Origin: Anaspis maculata
Lineage: Eukaryota; Arthropoda; Insecta; Coleoptera; Scraptiidae
DNA: 64,000 nucleotides
Direction: 5' to 3'
Assembly (NCBI GenBank): GCA_949128115.1
Contig: OX421966.1
Location: 59,207,416-59,271,415 of the forward strand
Shown here: in pieces, positions 33,618 through 45,232 of the stretch
How positions within the stretch are numbered: the first letter of the stretch is position 1
Layout: every line of letters begins with the position of its first letter
Notes under the pieces: generated by a model
Database searches by the model: none
Seen by the model: the letters and a program-made list of their open reading frames with translations, nothing else
What the model was told of the DNA's origin: nothing
Position numbers and translations under genes: made by a program

Positions 33618-33845
33618 CTGCAAAGGCTGCAGGTTCAGTTTAACCCCGTGAACGGCCAGCCATTCCTCGGATCGGTTCTCACCGTCGAGCTCGTCCTCGT
33701 CATCGGCGTTCTTCTCGGCGGACCAATCCTGGAGCATCTGAAGAAATCGCTTGACCTTCAGCGTGGACGTTTCCTTGCGACTCATCATGATCGAACGCCA
33801 AAGCTGACGCTGACTGGTACCAAAGCCGCCTCGTCCGGTGCTCAT
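33618..33845 (-). CDS. First coding exon of an unidentified host gene, 76 codons
   Basis: The ATG at 33845 is immediately preceded by an in-frame TAG, so the start is well fixed. The exon reads MSTGRGGFGTSQRQLWRSIM, then KETSTLKVKRFLQMLQDWSA, an acidic linker NADDEDELDGEN, and EEWLAVHGVKLNLQPLQ. It ends exactly on a codon boundary at CAG, followed by GTGAGT (33617-33612), a strong splice donor. The composition is balanced, with none of the simple repeats of the surroundings, and it is richer in GC than its flanks. The amphipathic LKVKRFLQMLQDW segment suggests a helix. I do not recognise the family; further exons would lie at lower coordinates, perhaps beyond the window. Confidence 0.7.
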
Positions 33846-33955
33846 CTACATCCGAAAGTCTCCGGGCGACTGAGAGGGAACTGAGGGAAGCAAGCTGGTC
33901 GGAGCTATAAGGCCTGCCAAGCGAGCTTTGTCGTATCCTTTGTGCCAGTTTTTAC

Positions 33956-34028
33956 CTGCAGTCGAAGCTTACGGATGGGCTCCTGGAACCTCGACGAGAT
34001 CATGTACCGCACAATGTAATCGCACTCT
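33956..34028 (-). other. Possible additional exon or gene fragment upstream
   Basis: The minus strand is open as ECDYIVRYMISSRFQEPIRK LRLQ and ends at CAG followed by GTAAAA, a weak donor. Reading through gives a stop at the end of ...KLAWQAL. It could be a 5' exon in a different frame, an alternative first exon, or chance. Confidence 0.25.
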
Positions 34029-35972
34029 CACCAGTCGGGCGCGATGATTATGACCCGATTTCTTTTACTGCCGGACGTGTTGGATGCACAAGGAGATTTG
34101 CTGCGAAAAAAATATTTGTTTATTATTGTTATTGCTGTTGTCCCGGAACGTGAAATATTTATTGACTTTTATAAGCATAACAACTGAAAAGAGGCGGCTC
34201 AGGTAAGAATTGCCTTGACCACCAAAGTAGACACAAAGGCACGCAGTCCTGGTTACGTAAAATGCATTCGAAACAAGTCAAACAAGTTTTTACGCGGTGA
34301 TGATGGGGGTATTCGAACGGGGATCGCGTCACTGACGACACCCTGCTTTCAAGTTCCGCCATTATTGAAGAAATACGGAAGCGGAAACAGTGCGGTTTTA
34401 CGAGGCACCTTACGAGGGGGAATTTTGGACACAACGACCGATATTTCAAACTTGTGACACACTTGACAGTTTGAAAGCTGTCTAGAAGTTTTCTGAAGCA
34501 GAAATTTTGCATCATAGACAAATCAATCGGCAGACTCAATCAACTGTACAGAAACCGACAGAAAAGACTTCACACTAGGATTTGGCTGTAGCAAAATCAT
34601 GTCTTGAAAATAGAAGAAACGCTAATTATAGATACAGCCCACATACCTTCAGCAGCAGGGTTACATTTTAGTGCAAGAAAATTATGGCTCAAGTACTAAT
34701 TGGACCTTGAACATCAAACTCAAATAATCAAGGATGATGTTGGTCAAATGACTACACGCCTCTAAGCCGCGATGCAAAAAGAGGAACTGAGCTATTGAGC
34801 TGTTTGGTGGCCTATTCTATTATTCGCGGAATGAAACTTGGCGGAAGCTCGCGATCCTAGTTCTTGTCTTGTTTCCCAGCTACTAAATCTCCAAAGAAAC
34901 GGACGCCTTTTCTTCAAGATGGCCCCATTACAAGTAGAAGTCTTCCCAACTTGGTCAAGGACGATGACGATGAGATGTTTCACTACGTCAAAATGAAGTG
35001 CCGCTCAAGTGATGGGTGCACGTGGCACCCTCGAAAACTTGGCCTTTCATAAAAAAATGGTAACTCTGAACTGCTACAGACGATTTGATTTCTGTTCTGC
35101 TTGTTTAATCACTCAATATTTCAGCCATCAGCCTGTACCTCCTAGAGACATGTGAGATCAACATCAAGCTTCTACAGGCTCGATAGTGAAAAATTTCTCA
35201 AAGTTCAACATGCCCAACGTTTATTCAATTTTTCCTGGATTCCAACGTCAAAGACATGAAGACAGACCTCACATCTCGGGATATGCTTTGGAATACCGTT
35301 CCAACTTTAAGTGACCTCTTGGTTCTTTAGTGATAACTTCATGTAAGAAGAAGCAAGCTCTCTGGCTGAACGGAAAATTGATGACCAGTCCATCTACTCC
35401 CCACCTCGCGGATTGAGTTCCCAACCAGGGAGGCGCGAAAAAAAAATTTTTGTTCCACCTTCAGTACCTTGAAGATATTTCAGGAACGGCTCAAGATATT
35501 TGATAGAAGTTCACGCTGACTTCATGACCATAAAATAATTATTATTCATGGCGATTTACATGTTTTCACTTATTTTGGTTCTCGAGGAACAAATTTTCAA
35601 CTTTTTGTTTTTCTTCCACCTTGTATATGCCGCTGGCATAGTTGTTATTCATGGCTTCAAGTCTCAATCGAAAAAGACTGGATCAAACAACACGTCCACC
35701 AAGTGGCATCCCTCCATCATAAAACTCAAGGTCATGGCCTTCAGCCTCTAACGTCTGGTCTATTTTACTTTACTTGTGTTTTGACGGAGAAGGAGTGGAC
35801 TGGCGATGAAATAGGTTAGAGCCTTTCTTGCAGACAAAAAAATTTCCAACAATTTCTTTTGATCTACTTTTTTCCCAAGTACCATCGTTCAAGAGATAAA
35901 CGTGAAAACTGACCCTCGAGTTCTTTTCGAGGCCACAACGGCCGAAGCTCACACTGGATCCTTGAGGACTTT
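34029..35972. other. No gene recognised
   Basis: A 126-codon minus frame (34539-34159) and opposed plus frame show no domain. At 34890 the phrase cttgtttcccag resembles a splice acceptor before an open stretch ending DDDDEMFHYVKMKCRS (34864-35052), but nothing supports a gene. Upstream regulatory sequence of the minus-strand host exon may lie here. Confidence 0.3.
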
Positions 35973-36210
35973 TACCGTGGGTTCCACAAAAAATACGAGA
36001 TCAGTTGATTCGCAATTTTCGTTTGTCAATTTTTAGCTGACAGATCAATGGAAATGCTGGTTTATCTGTCAATAGTGAAAAGATTATGGGTCTGGTACAG
36101 ATTTCAGACAATTTTTGTGGTTAATCGACTAGGAATCGGCAGAGAAAAGTTTAGTTAATCTGCAATCAGCCTGATCGCTAATCATCTTTTTTTTGTGGAA
36201 CTGACGGTTA
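35973..36210. mobile_element. TA-flanked MITE, TIR ccgtgggttccacaaaaaa
   Basis: The left end ccgtgggttccacaaaaaa is inverted at the right as ttttttttgtggaactgacgg, with TA on both flanks and repeated ctgacagat / atctgtca phrases inside. Confidence 0.65.
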
Positions 36211-36505
36211 GTATGTTAATCTAAATACATGCTTAACTGAGCTTATACAGGGTGTTTCGCAATTACGGTTACAAACTCCTAGGGGAGATAACATGTCGAA
36301 AATGGACCAGGAAAAAATTAAACTTCGATGTCCTAATAATGCTCCATTAAAAAGTACAGGGGGTGTTCAAGTTGAATTTTAAAAATCGATTTTTTGACAT
36401 AACTTTTGTACCGTTTAACCAATTTTGTTCAAATTTGGAGAAAACTTTACTGAAATAGGTCTCTCTCGGACAGTAGTAACGTGTTTCAGAAAAAAATCAG
36501 GGAAG

Positions 36506-36692
36506 TATAGACAATACAAATGGAAAAGACCATATGTCGTCTCGAATTTTTACGGTTGCGTAGGAACCAGGCGAGTCCATCATTCAAAAAAGGTTGGCTG
36601 ATTTTTGATGCCCCAATATCCGTGACGACGGTGGTGATGAACATAATATGTTCATCACCATATTATGGTCTTCTCTATTTGTATTGTCTATA
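36506..36692. mobile_element. Fold-back MITE tatagacaatacaaatgg
   Basis: tatagacaatacaaatgg, aagaccatat at the left is inverted at 36659-36692. It lies in the arm region of the 36246 element. Confidence 0.7.
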
Positions 36693-36699
36693 CATAATA

Positions 36700-37176
36700 G
36701 GGAGTGTCCTCCTCCCCCCCCCCCATTTTTTTTATTTTAATAGTTATTTTTTTCAATTTTTATTTTTACATTCTACGTTCAATTTAGAAAAATCTGCTCT
36801 TGCAAAATTTTCATTAGATTTTGCTCCATTTTGGAGATATTTGAGTTGGAAACTTTGAAAATCATATCGGAACCGCCAGTTTCGAAGGCCTAAAAATTAG
36901 AATCCAAGAAAACTCATGACTCTCCAACTGGAATAAGCTTTCTAAGTTCTTCAAGTTGATAAACAAACCATCATTTTTGCTGAGAAACGAGAATTTTCGA
37001 GGAAAAAACAATTTGGGCTCTGGAAAGTGGCGATTTCGGGATGTTTTTCAAAGTTTCAAGCCCAAATATCTCGAAAATAAAGCCTCAGATCAAAATTTTG
37101 CAACAGTAACTTCTTTTCTAAATTGAACGTAGAATCCAAAAATAAGAATAAGGAGGGGGGAGGGGACACTCCCCAT
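36700..37176. repeat. Palindrome with poly-C/poly-G edges
   Basis: ggagtgtcctcctccccccc at the left is inverted at the right as aggggggaggggacactcc, and inner arms pair (cattctacgttcaattta against taaattgaacgtagaat). Forms the innermost unit of the 36246-37593 stack. Confidence 0.65.
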
Positions 37177-37667
37177 TATTTACGCCCCTGAATTTGTCTT
37201 TTCAAACACGTTGCTATTGTTCGATAGAGACCTATTTCAGTAAACTTTGATTCAAATTTGAATAAAATCGGTTGAATGGTTCAAAAGTTACTATTACGGA
37301 CAAAAAAAAGTAGGACATAGACTGACACGGAGTGTACTGATTTCGCCCTGGTGTCATTGTGACACAAAGCCAAATTTGGTACACTCCATGACAGGCTCTG
37401 CCCTACTTTTTGTTGTCCGCAATGGTGAGGTCAAAAAATCGATTTTAAAAATTCAATTTGAACCCTGTAACTTTTCAACGGAGCATTTTAGGACATCGAA
37501 CATCGAAGTTATATTTTTTCCTGGTCCATTTTTGAGAGAGGATCTCCCCTAGATCCCTAGAAGTTTGTAACCTTAACTGCGAAATAGCCTGTATACAAAA
37601 ATCCGGCTGGGATTCATTTTTGCTCGCTATTCGCAATTACGTCTAAATTCCTGGGCTAAATTATACA

Positions 37668-38398
37668 TACAGAGTGTCTTAAAACTCGCGCCCCAGAGAA
37701 AATGAGGCAAAACTAGACGGCAGTCGGATGTGTAATATCGAGGAAAAAAAATCTACCTCAAATGGTAGTCGAGAAAAGACAAAGTTGAGTTTACCAATCA
37801 GAGACCTGCACCTTTGAGGTGTGTTACCTTAATTTCAAGTTGCTAGGTTTTCTTTTATCAACAGTGAGCTAAACATTTATTGCATAATAACATGCAGCTG
37901 GTATTACTTTCGAAACTTAGCAACCGGTTAAGTTTTGCAAATTTACCTCGAATTGACTTTCCGGGATTGGTGAATGGGGCCTTGCAATTGAAAAACTCAA
38001 CGTGAGGTCGCCACTACTGTAGGGGGCGCCTACTTTGATGAAGCTGCCGTAACGACGGGAAAAACAGGGGAGTTTGAGTAGTTTGACCAGTAACTGACAG
38101 TGACTGGAGACGTCAAGCAAGAAACAGAGGTTATCCAAATTTCAAATCAAGACATAAAATGACGGACGTCGGTCGCTGAAGCGTCAACGCCGAGGTCAAC
38201 GCCGTCAATATGGTCGAATTTGCCCCCAACGGTTGTGGCGCCCTCGGTGTGTGAAAGTGGCAGTGCAAGGCCCCATTCAAAAGACTCATGACTCCTTTAT
38301 GCAAGCAGCAATAAAAAATTTTCTTATGTTTTCTGGGAACCTATTGTCGTCGGCACATGTCAGTGTTCTCTGGGGCGCGAGTTTTGAGACACCCTGTA
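37668..38398. mobile_element. tacagggtg-family element, TIR taca(g)(a/g)gtgtcttaaaactc
   Basis: tacagagtgtcttaaaactc, gcgccccagagaa is inverted at 38364-38398. About 300 bp of its length is the nested MITE copy 3. Confidence 0.8.
37973..38277. mobile_element. AATGGGGCCTTGCA MITE, copy 3
   Basis: Nested in 37668-38398. Same orientation as copy 1. It carries a small internal duplication, gtcaacgccgaggtcaacgc, where copy 1 has the phrase once. Confidence 0.85.
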
Positions 38399-38401
38399 TA
38401 T

Positions 38402-38535
38402 GTACTACTGTATGATCAAAAACTTTCTTACTCAAGGCAAGCTGTGGCCTGGCCAAAATCAGCATCGTTTGCCTGCCAATGACCAGGATCACAACCTCCC
38501 TTGAGTAAGAAAGTTTTTGATCATACGGTACTACT
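38402..38535. mobile_element. Fold-back MITE tatgatcaaaaactttctta
   Basis: gtatgatcaaaaactttctt, actcaagg is inverted at 38500-38527. It starts only a few bases after the previous element ends. Confidence 0.7.
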
Positions 38536-39018
38536 AATGTTGGGGAACCAACCACTGACTATTCACATGTTGAATTACATCATTATTCGAATTTTTGTTA
38601 TTCAATTAAATTGCTTATCGGTGCCCCGTGGATGCCTATAAAATTGATCAAAATAGCTTTTCCCAAAATTCGCTAAATCTAAATGTGCGACCTTCACCTC
38701 TTGATCTATTTGTTGACGCACAAAGTGCCTTATTGAAGTGAATTCGAACTATAAGGCCTCCAACAAGCATCTTAGAGAGAGTAGCATTTCAACATTAATC
38801 ACATTGTACACTTATACCAATAAAAACCGACTTACCAGTAAAAAGTTCGAGTTTTCTTCACCGAGTACCATTTGGAACGAAACACTAACTTAGTTCTATT
38901 TTCTTCCGGAGATTCTTTAATGCTTTGGCTTCATTTACTTCACTAGTTGTATACAGGAATTTTGCGCAAATATGAAAGTTTGTCACTCATCGTAAACAAT
39001 GATGCATTCATGGCTGAC
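38536..39018. other. No feature seen
   Basis: AT-rich sequence without ORF or repeat that I can identify. Confidence 0.35.
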
Positions 39019-39167
39019 TAACCTCGGGTTCCACCAAACTTTTATCAACGCGATAACTTTATCACTCTCATAGTAACTAAGCAACTGGCCATCCTATTGG
39101 CTGGTGCATAGCAACTATCAGCGTAATAGATTTTATCTGTTCTCAAAATTTTGGTGGAACCTGAGGT
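39019..39167. mobile_element. TA-flanked MITE, TIR acctcgggttccaccaaa
   Basis: acctcgggttccaccaaa is inverted as tttggtggaacctgaggt, with TA at both ends. Related in form (ggttccac) to the MITE at 35973. Confidence 0.75.
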
Positions 39168-40089
39168 AAGATGGTTTCTGACCTATGCATACATCATCGA
39201 ACAATAATTGTTTCTTTACCGTCGTTACACTATTACAAAAGTTGCTACGATTATTTCAATATTTAAAAGGGTATTAATTACATAGCTCAATTAGATCAAA
39301 AAATATGATAACGTAAAGACTCGCTTTTGAGCAAATAATTGTGTTTCTTGCTTGTATAAGAGAAAAAATGTTGGTAAAATAAGCAAATTACAACTGCACA
39401 TTTTCGAAAGATAATCAGCGCCCTTGCTCGCCTGGAAAGCCTCGTAACCAACGTTACAGAAATTGGAACAATTACTGGCTTATGCCGTTGGCTGTTGTTG
39501 ATTGTTCTGATTTTCGCAACCATAGTTACGATCATTTTCAAGCTTGGAAAATAGCTAATTTTTCTCCAAAAACATGCAGTTTGGGTTCCTTCGCCCACAA
39601 TTCTTGACTCAGCTAGGCAAAAAAAAAACATCTTCAAGTGTTAATGATGAACGGATTGTTGGCGAACAAGTACATTTTAAATCGAATGCTTTTCCGAAAC
39701 TTCGGTGGCAATTCAGATTTTACTCACTGTCAATGCAACTGTGTATAATACCTAATAAATGGTTGTTTCGAGTCGATTACCACTATTGCTTCTTCTTATA
39801 CCCGAAGTATCTCAACTTTTCAAAGTTATAGATTTAGAAATTCTGTGGACGAAGATGAAAGTTATAATTGAGTCCTTAATTGTTGGTAACGACCTCTAAA
39901 AATTCTCAGATTATAGAGACAGAAAACAGAATGAGTGGATGGCTCGACAAAGTTTCAAACGTTGTATTTCAAGAACCATCTTACTAGCAGGTTTTCATTT
40001 TGGGTGTCGAAAAAATAGATCTACTCACAAGGGGAATAGAAGGTCAAAAATAAAAGAGGTTCAAAGTACGAAAAGTCAAAAATAAAAAA
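39168..40089. other. No gene recognised
   Basis: Opposed frames at 39296-39637 (minus) and 39574-39831 (plus) have no known domain. Confidence 0.3.
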
Positions 40090-40190
40090 GGTCTCAAGCT
40101 TCCTCCTTTTTTTCCGACCCACTAGATAAGGAGTCGCTCGTTGGCCCAAGAAATTTATCTAGTAGGTCTGGAAAGAAGGAAAAAACTTGG
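40090..40190. repeat. Inverted repeat, ~100 bp
   Basis: aagcttcctcctttttttcc, gacc.actagataa pairs with ttatctagtaggtc, ggaaagaaggaaaaaactt. Confidence 0.6.
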
Positions 40191-40239
40191 ACCAAAAATC
40201 AGATCTCCATCTGGTGAGTCAGAAACAATATAAAACGTG

Positions 40240-40401
40240 AGACATTTGTATTTTTGACCTTTTGTATCTTTGACCATTTGTATTTCAGATGTTTTGTAGC
40301 TCTGACCTTCTGTATTTTCATGTTTCACATTTCTGATCTTTTGTCTTTCATTTTGTTCTTAGACGTTTTGTTTTCGACCCTTTGTGATTTGATCTTTATT
40401 C
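40240..40401. repeat. Degenerate array of (t)tttgtatttttgacc units
   Basis: Phrases ttgtatttttgacc, tttgtatctttgacc, atttgtatttcagat, ttttgtagctctgacc and ttctgtattttcatg follow each other at about 15-17 bp spacing. The upstream sequence 40050-40090 contains the inverse (ggtcaaaaataaaa). It resembles the tcgactt array at 45.2 kb in style but differs in sequence. Confidence 0.55.
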
Positions 40402-43052
40402 CGTCACTTATTTATTCCATTATTCCAAGATCTTTCCAGTTCCATGGCTAAGGTTCTGCTGATTGTATCCTGTAGTCCAGAAGAAACAAAATCTGGAGCA
40501 GTCAGAGCAGGTGACTTGGGAGGGCAATTTGTGGCCACGAAATCATATGCTCAATGTCTCTGCCCAATAATTTTTTGTATATCAGAACGTACTTTTGTTG
40601 ACTCAATTCATAAGGGAAGTAGTTTTCAAGCCATTTTCGGTATTAAGTCCTGATTTACATACTGATTTCAAGACGCAGAAAAACTGCACAATTTTTATCG
40701 GCTTCAACTGAAATTCACGTACTTACCTTTCCAAGTTCCAAGAGCGATTCCTTATCCAGAAATTTCAATAAGACATCCAAATGTTGGCTATCATTTCTTT
40801 GGCCAAAAAACTTCCAATTCGACACTTTTTCACCTAGGTACCCGATACCTACACGAGAAAAAACCCGTTTCGTGACCTCCATACATTCAGTTTCATTTTT
40901 GTTACAGTTTTTTCCAAAACTTTTTCGTCAGATACATCTAATCTGAAGTTTTCTTTTGGGTCGTTTTTCCACATCGCAGTTTATAGTTCTGTTATTTGGC
41001 TCCATTCATTTGATGGATTCAAGACAGGGTTTCTGTTGTTATCATGGAGATCAAACCAACCAGTCATTAGTATTCGTGTCATATGTCAACACTGTCACTG
41101 TCAACGAAAACAATCAGTGGCGTTTTAGAGAGGTACCATCTAGATACAGCATAAACGTGGTAGGTATCAAATATTAGTTCGGTATTAACGTATAAAAATG
41201 TGATAATGTAATGTAATTGTCGTACAATCAATCAAATTTCCATTCGAAACTGGCTTTGAAAACCAAGTTTTAATTGGAGATAAGTTGGAGCGCGACTGGA
41301 CTGGCGGATTTGAGAATATATTACTGAATTATATCGCTGAGTCAAAAATCATGAAGAGGCGCAATCAGTGATATTTCTGACACTGGAATTGGTTTTGACA
41401 AGGTAGGTGCGACTCATGACTCATGATGAGGTAAGAACTGCGCCGTCATCCAGAAGAATTTGTCAAAAGAAACGGCTAAACTGACATCTAAAGAAAGTTC
41501 TTTAATTGCTTCACTATTCATTTTAGAAAATGATCCGCTTCAAATCTGGCATCGAAAAGTGCTAGTATTGTGGCGTCATCCGCCGGCCAATACCAAAAGG
41601 TTACGATAGCGTCTTTTTGAATATTGTTCACTCAACGATTATAATGTAGGACATTATGACAGCAAAGCCAACTCGAAATGGGAATTTGGTTGGTCGCATG
41701 ATGTTAGAGGTGAAAATCTCAAGGAAATAGTTCATATTGTGTGGAATCACATTATAGCTTCAAGCGGTCATTTTGAAGCCTAATCAAACGTGAGTTATCC
41801 TCCATTTTGACTAGCACGACTATACATTCCGTAGGAACTGTCGACATTGACATTCTGTTTTGTAATTTAAGCGACTCAAGTGTGCCGCGCCTAACTGAAA
41901 CTATTATTCCATCTTTTTACTATCAGAACCATCGATATTTTGATTTTGTATCATATTCAGTCTTTGGAACAACCGATTTTGTTTTTAATTTCACTTCTTG
42001 ATATTTGATACCATTTGATATACGATAGTACCGAACTAACCTTCGGTTCTTGGACGCCAAATTGAATTTTCCGCACTAGTTGCTACTAAACCACGCCCAC
42101 TTCATTGAAAAGAAGATGTATACGAAATAAAATTTTGCTCAATGAATTAGCTTCGTAAAATTTAATTTAGTGTTCAGGAGTCGAAGGTGAAATTAGATGC
42201 CAGGTTTATCCAATCTAGCATTAGAGATTATGGAAGGAACCCAGGAATCGAAGGTTTAGTTTTAACCATTAGAAAACTATGCCTTTCCTACTCACTAACG
42301 TTTTCTTTCAGGTTTTCATTAGAAGTCAACTGGCTTAGGCAATTTAGGCATTGAAAATGTCTGTGTATCAAAGGAATCTACGAAATGTTGAAACGAAGAT
42401 TAGACTTTTCTGAATTTCAACAAACAGCAAATTTGAAATGGACATGGAATGGACTAATGCGAGGAGTGACATAGGGGGAAAAATGGAGAAAATCACAAAA
42501 ATCAATAGAAACTGTGCCTCTATTTCGCCCATGATAAATCACTGAGGAATTTCAGTAGGTATATTATCCAGGAGTTGGTACGATTCAGGAGTAATTGAGG
42601 AGAATCTGTGATGGCATATAATGGGATATGACTAGGAAACATGAGTTTATGCGGAAAAAAACAGAGTTTGCGAGAAATTCGTCAAGAAGAGGTACCAGCA
42701 GTTATTAAAGAACGATTCTTGAAGTCGGTATCTGGACTGCAGGGAGGGGAGCTTGTTCACGCTGCCTCGGATAGTTCTCAGGTAGATATTTTCTCCAGTC
42801 GGCCAAGATCTGACCATAATCTGACACAGACTTGGCATTTTAATAAAAGAAAACAAACCAAGAAATGGTGAAGTTTTCTTACTATCGAGCTGGCTTCACT
42901 CGATCCTACAACATGATTTTCAAAGTGCCTACACTCGTGAATAAAAATGATGGAGGCAGTGCGTTGACATCAAGTATACATAGATTTTTCAAATTTTGTA
43001 CAGTGATAAGCCTGAAAACTGCCACCACTAGCTTAAAATTTCTATGCTCCGA
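40402..43052. other. No gene recognised in 2.6 kb
   Basis: The largest stretch without structure. Plus frames at 40956-41177 and 42641-42871 are the longest but show no domain. It could be intronic or intergenic host DNA. Confidence 0.35.
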
Positions 43053-43085
43053 CAAGAATTTTAGTTGACACAACTAAAATTCTTG
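43053..43085. repeat. Perfect 15-bp stem, 3-nt loop hairpin
   Basis: caagaattttagttg, aca, caactaaaattcttg. No T-run follows at a distance that would suggest a terminator. The neighbouring aatggtacttccgccatt is also inverted, so the region may be the end of a retroposon. Confidence 0.7.
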
Positions 43086-43991
43086 AAGAATTTTATTAAC
43101 CACAATGGTACTTCCGCCATTGTTGTTGTGCATTACTATTCCTAGACTTGTACTGACGAAGTTTTAATAAAGACGAAACGTTTACAGCACCCTGTTTATT
43201 TTCACACTATTTACCTTTATATTACCCTACATTTTTGTCCTTTGACTAGTTCTTGAACCAACAACGAAAGGAGAAGCATTGTGATCTTGAGTTGAAATTT
43301 GAAACATAAGATGTAAATTTTCAGCCTGGAATGCGATCATCAGTTTTTGGCTGTCTTCTTTCAAATGGGCGTGAGAACCAAAAAAAAATGACAGAATTCA
43401 ATTACGAAACTGAACTAGCGATATGTCATTCGGAAGCCCTTGACAAACTGCACTCACAATAATCACACGATAGCCTATCTGTCATTTGTAAAAACTACAA
43501 GCTGTCAGTTTGTTGAAACTTTGACATTCAATATTTGTTCTTGAAGGAGCTGACAGCTTTCAACCAAATTTATTTTCTAGCAGTACTAGTACACAAGGAC
43601 TTGATGGAACATGACAGTTTTGAAAAAAGTTAGGGATTCAATTTCAATTGTTTTCAACGAAAAAAAAATCGGAAAAAGTTGCTGTTGAATAGACCAATAT
43701 GACAACTTCATTGTGTAAAGTTTAGCCATGTTGAGTTTTTTTACAGTTTTTGAAAGGAATTTGGTAATCTCTCCCGTGCAGAAAACTCACCGACCTCCTT
43801 GGATACTCGGCGGGAAAATATTGTGGTGCCGCAACAGATTTTTGCCGTGCTCTAGCTCCTGGCGTCTTTTAAAACGTCAAGAGCTTTTGCTGAAAAGAAA
43901 TTTGCAATAAGTTTCGGCCGCAGCACAGATACTGTGAGATTTTTCCAGCAACAAATCACGACAGCTGGGTGAACAGCAGATTTCATATTAA
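43086..43991. other. No gene recognised
   Basis: Contains ttttaataaagacgaaacg near 43163, a phrase that looks like a retroposon 3' end, and repeated tgacag / ctgtca motifs at 43440-43620. No ORF with a domain. Confidence 0.3.
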
Positions 43992-44022
43992 TATAAAAGC
44001 CAAGGTGGCGCTGACGATTCAG
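43992..44022 (+). promoter_or_regulatory. Possible core promoter: TATA box plus initiator
   Basis: TATAAAA at 43992-43998 is followed 27 bp later by TTCAGG, close to an arthropod initiator. No coding exon could be tied to it downstream, so it may be chance. Confidence 0.2.
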
Positions 44023-44850
44023 GCTTCCGTTGCAGGGTGGTGAACATTGCGAACAGAAAAAGCCTAAGGCGGTACGACGTCACCAAAAAGTTTTCGCTCT
44101 TATCGCTTCCAAAATCAAAATTTAACTAACACGAGGACCCGAGTGTTCAGTTTCGTATGCAAATCAAAAGTTTTATCAAAGCTCAACATTTCAACATAAA
44201 TTATAGTGCACTGTGCTAAATAACGGAAAAACAACAACAATCGTAGGTATACTCGATTTTTTCTTAATTATTCTAAATCGAAATCGGGATAAGAAGCGTT
44301 AATTTATTTAGGTAAATTATTAAGTTAGTATTCTACGCATTTTTTAAAGTGTAGCCATTGCATTTTTCGCCTGGACATTATAAACCCCGAGAGGTACGAC
44401 TCTTTTTCCACAGTGGTTGTAGAAATATGAAGACTTCTGAATGTGTTTCTCTGTATAAGTACCTGACCTTTCATTTATCACTAGGGAGGGTATGTACTCA
44501 CTTTATTGTTATTATTTCACGATAGATTTCAAAACACGTCTCAAGAACACGTTATTTCCTGGTTCTCAAAGAGGTAGTTGGCTAACGACTGCTTGGGTTT
44601 ACTTTATCATTCCTTATTAAATTGCAACATTCAGCACTAAAGCTGTGTAAGCTGGAATTATTTACTCGGCGCAATAATCAAAACTGAAAGATCATCAAAC
44701 ATATTCTAAACAAACATTTCTTTCAGTAGGTACCTAGCAATTCATGATATAGTGATAGCGCTAGGCGAGCATTTTTCTTCAACGCGGTTTCCTTTCGTGG
44801 AGTGCTAAAGTTCCCCGCTTATTTATTGTTTCAACGGCATAGGTAGGTAG
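44023..44850. other. No feature seen
   Basis: No ORF above background and no repeat pairs recognised. Confidence 0.3.
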
Positions 44851-45055
44851 TACAGGGTGTTCACGCGGAATGGTACCGCCTCCAACTAAACGCTTCCCTT
44901 TCGAGATATTTTGAAAAATCGAAAACTGATCCTTGGTAATTTTTTCCGCAGTTCTTGAATATGCCAGTCACAATGTTCTATATCTCATAAATTTCTATAT
45001 CATAAATATGTACAGGCTGCAAGCGTTAAAAAATCAATTTCTGCGACACCCTGTA
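44851..45055. mobile_element. Short tacagggtg-family element
   Basis: tacagggtgt at the left and acaccctgta at the right bound a 205-bp unit; an imperfect second layer (cgcgg against ctgcg) follows. No coding capacity. Confidence 0.65.
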
Positions 45056-45232
45056 GGTACTATTGTAGTTTAAGGTAAAATTATCAACAAATTTGAATGC
45101 GCCTTTAAGGTATACGTTTACCTCTAAATTTTCACGTTCCAAGTTCAAAACTTGAGAAAACTAGCAACTTTTTGGTCGGCTCGCGTAGGAAAGCCTATTC
45201 CATGTTCCATGTAGGACCTGCCTTGGGAACAT

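Larger units (their letters stand above)
36246..37593. mobile_element. 1.35 kb tacagggtg-family element with nested inserts
   Basis: The left end tacagggtgtttcgcaatta is inverted at the right as actgcgaaatagcctgta, and arms of about 230 bp pair (cctggtccatttttgag against cgaaaatggaccagg). The centre is occupied by a fold-back MITE and a second palindrome. Confidence 0.75.

Noticed and set aside
34300..34345. ggtattcgaacggggatc as a tRNA B-box-like sequence
   Set aside because: No matching A-box, acceptor stem or anticodon arm could be arranged around it.
36711..36723. Poly-C run as a G-quadruplex or assembly break
   Set aside because: It has a mirrored G-rich counterpart at 37152-37165 and is part of a palindromic element edge.
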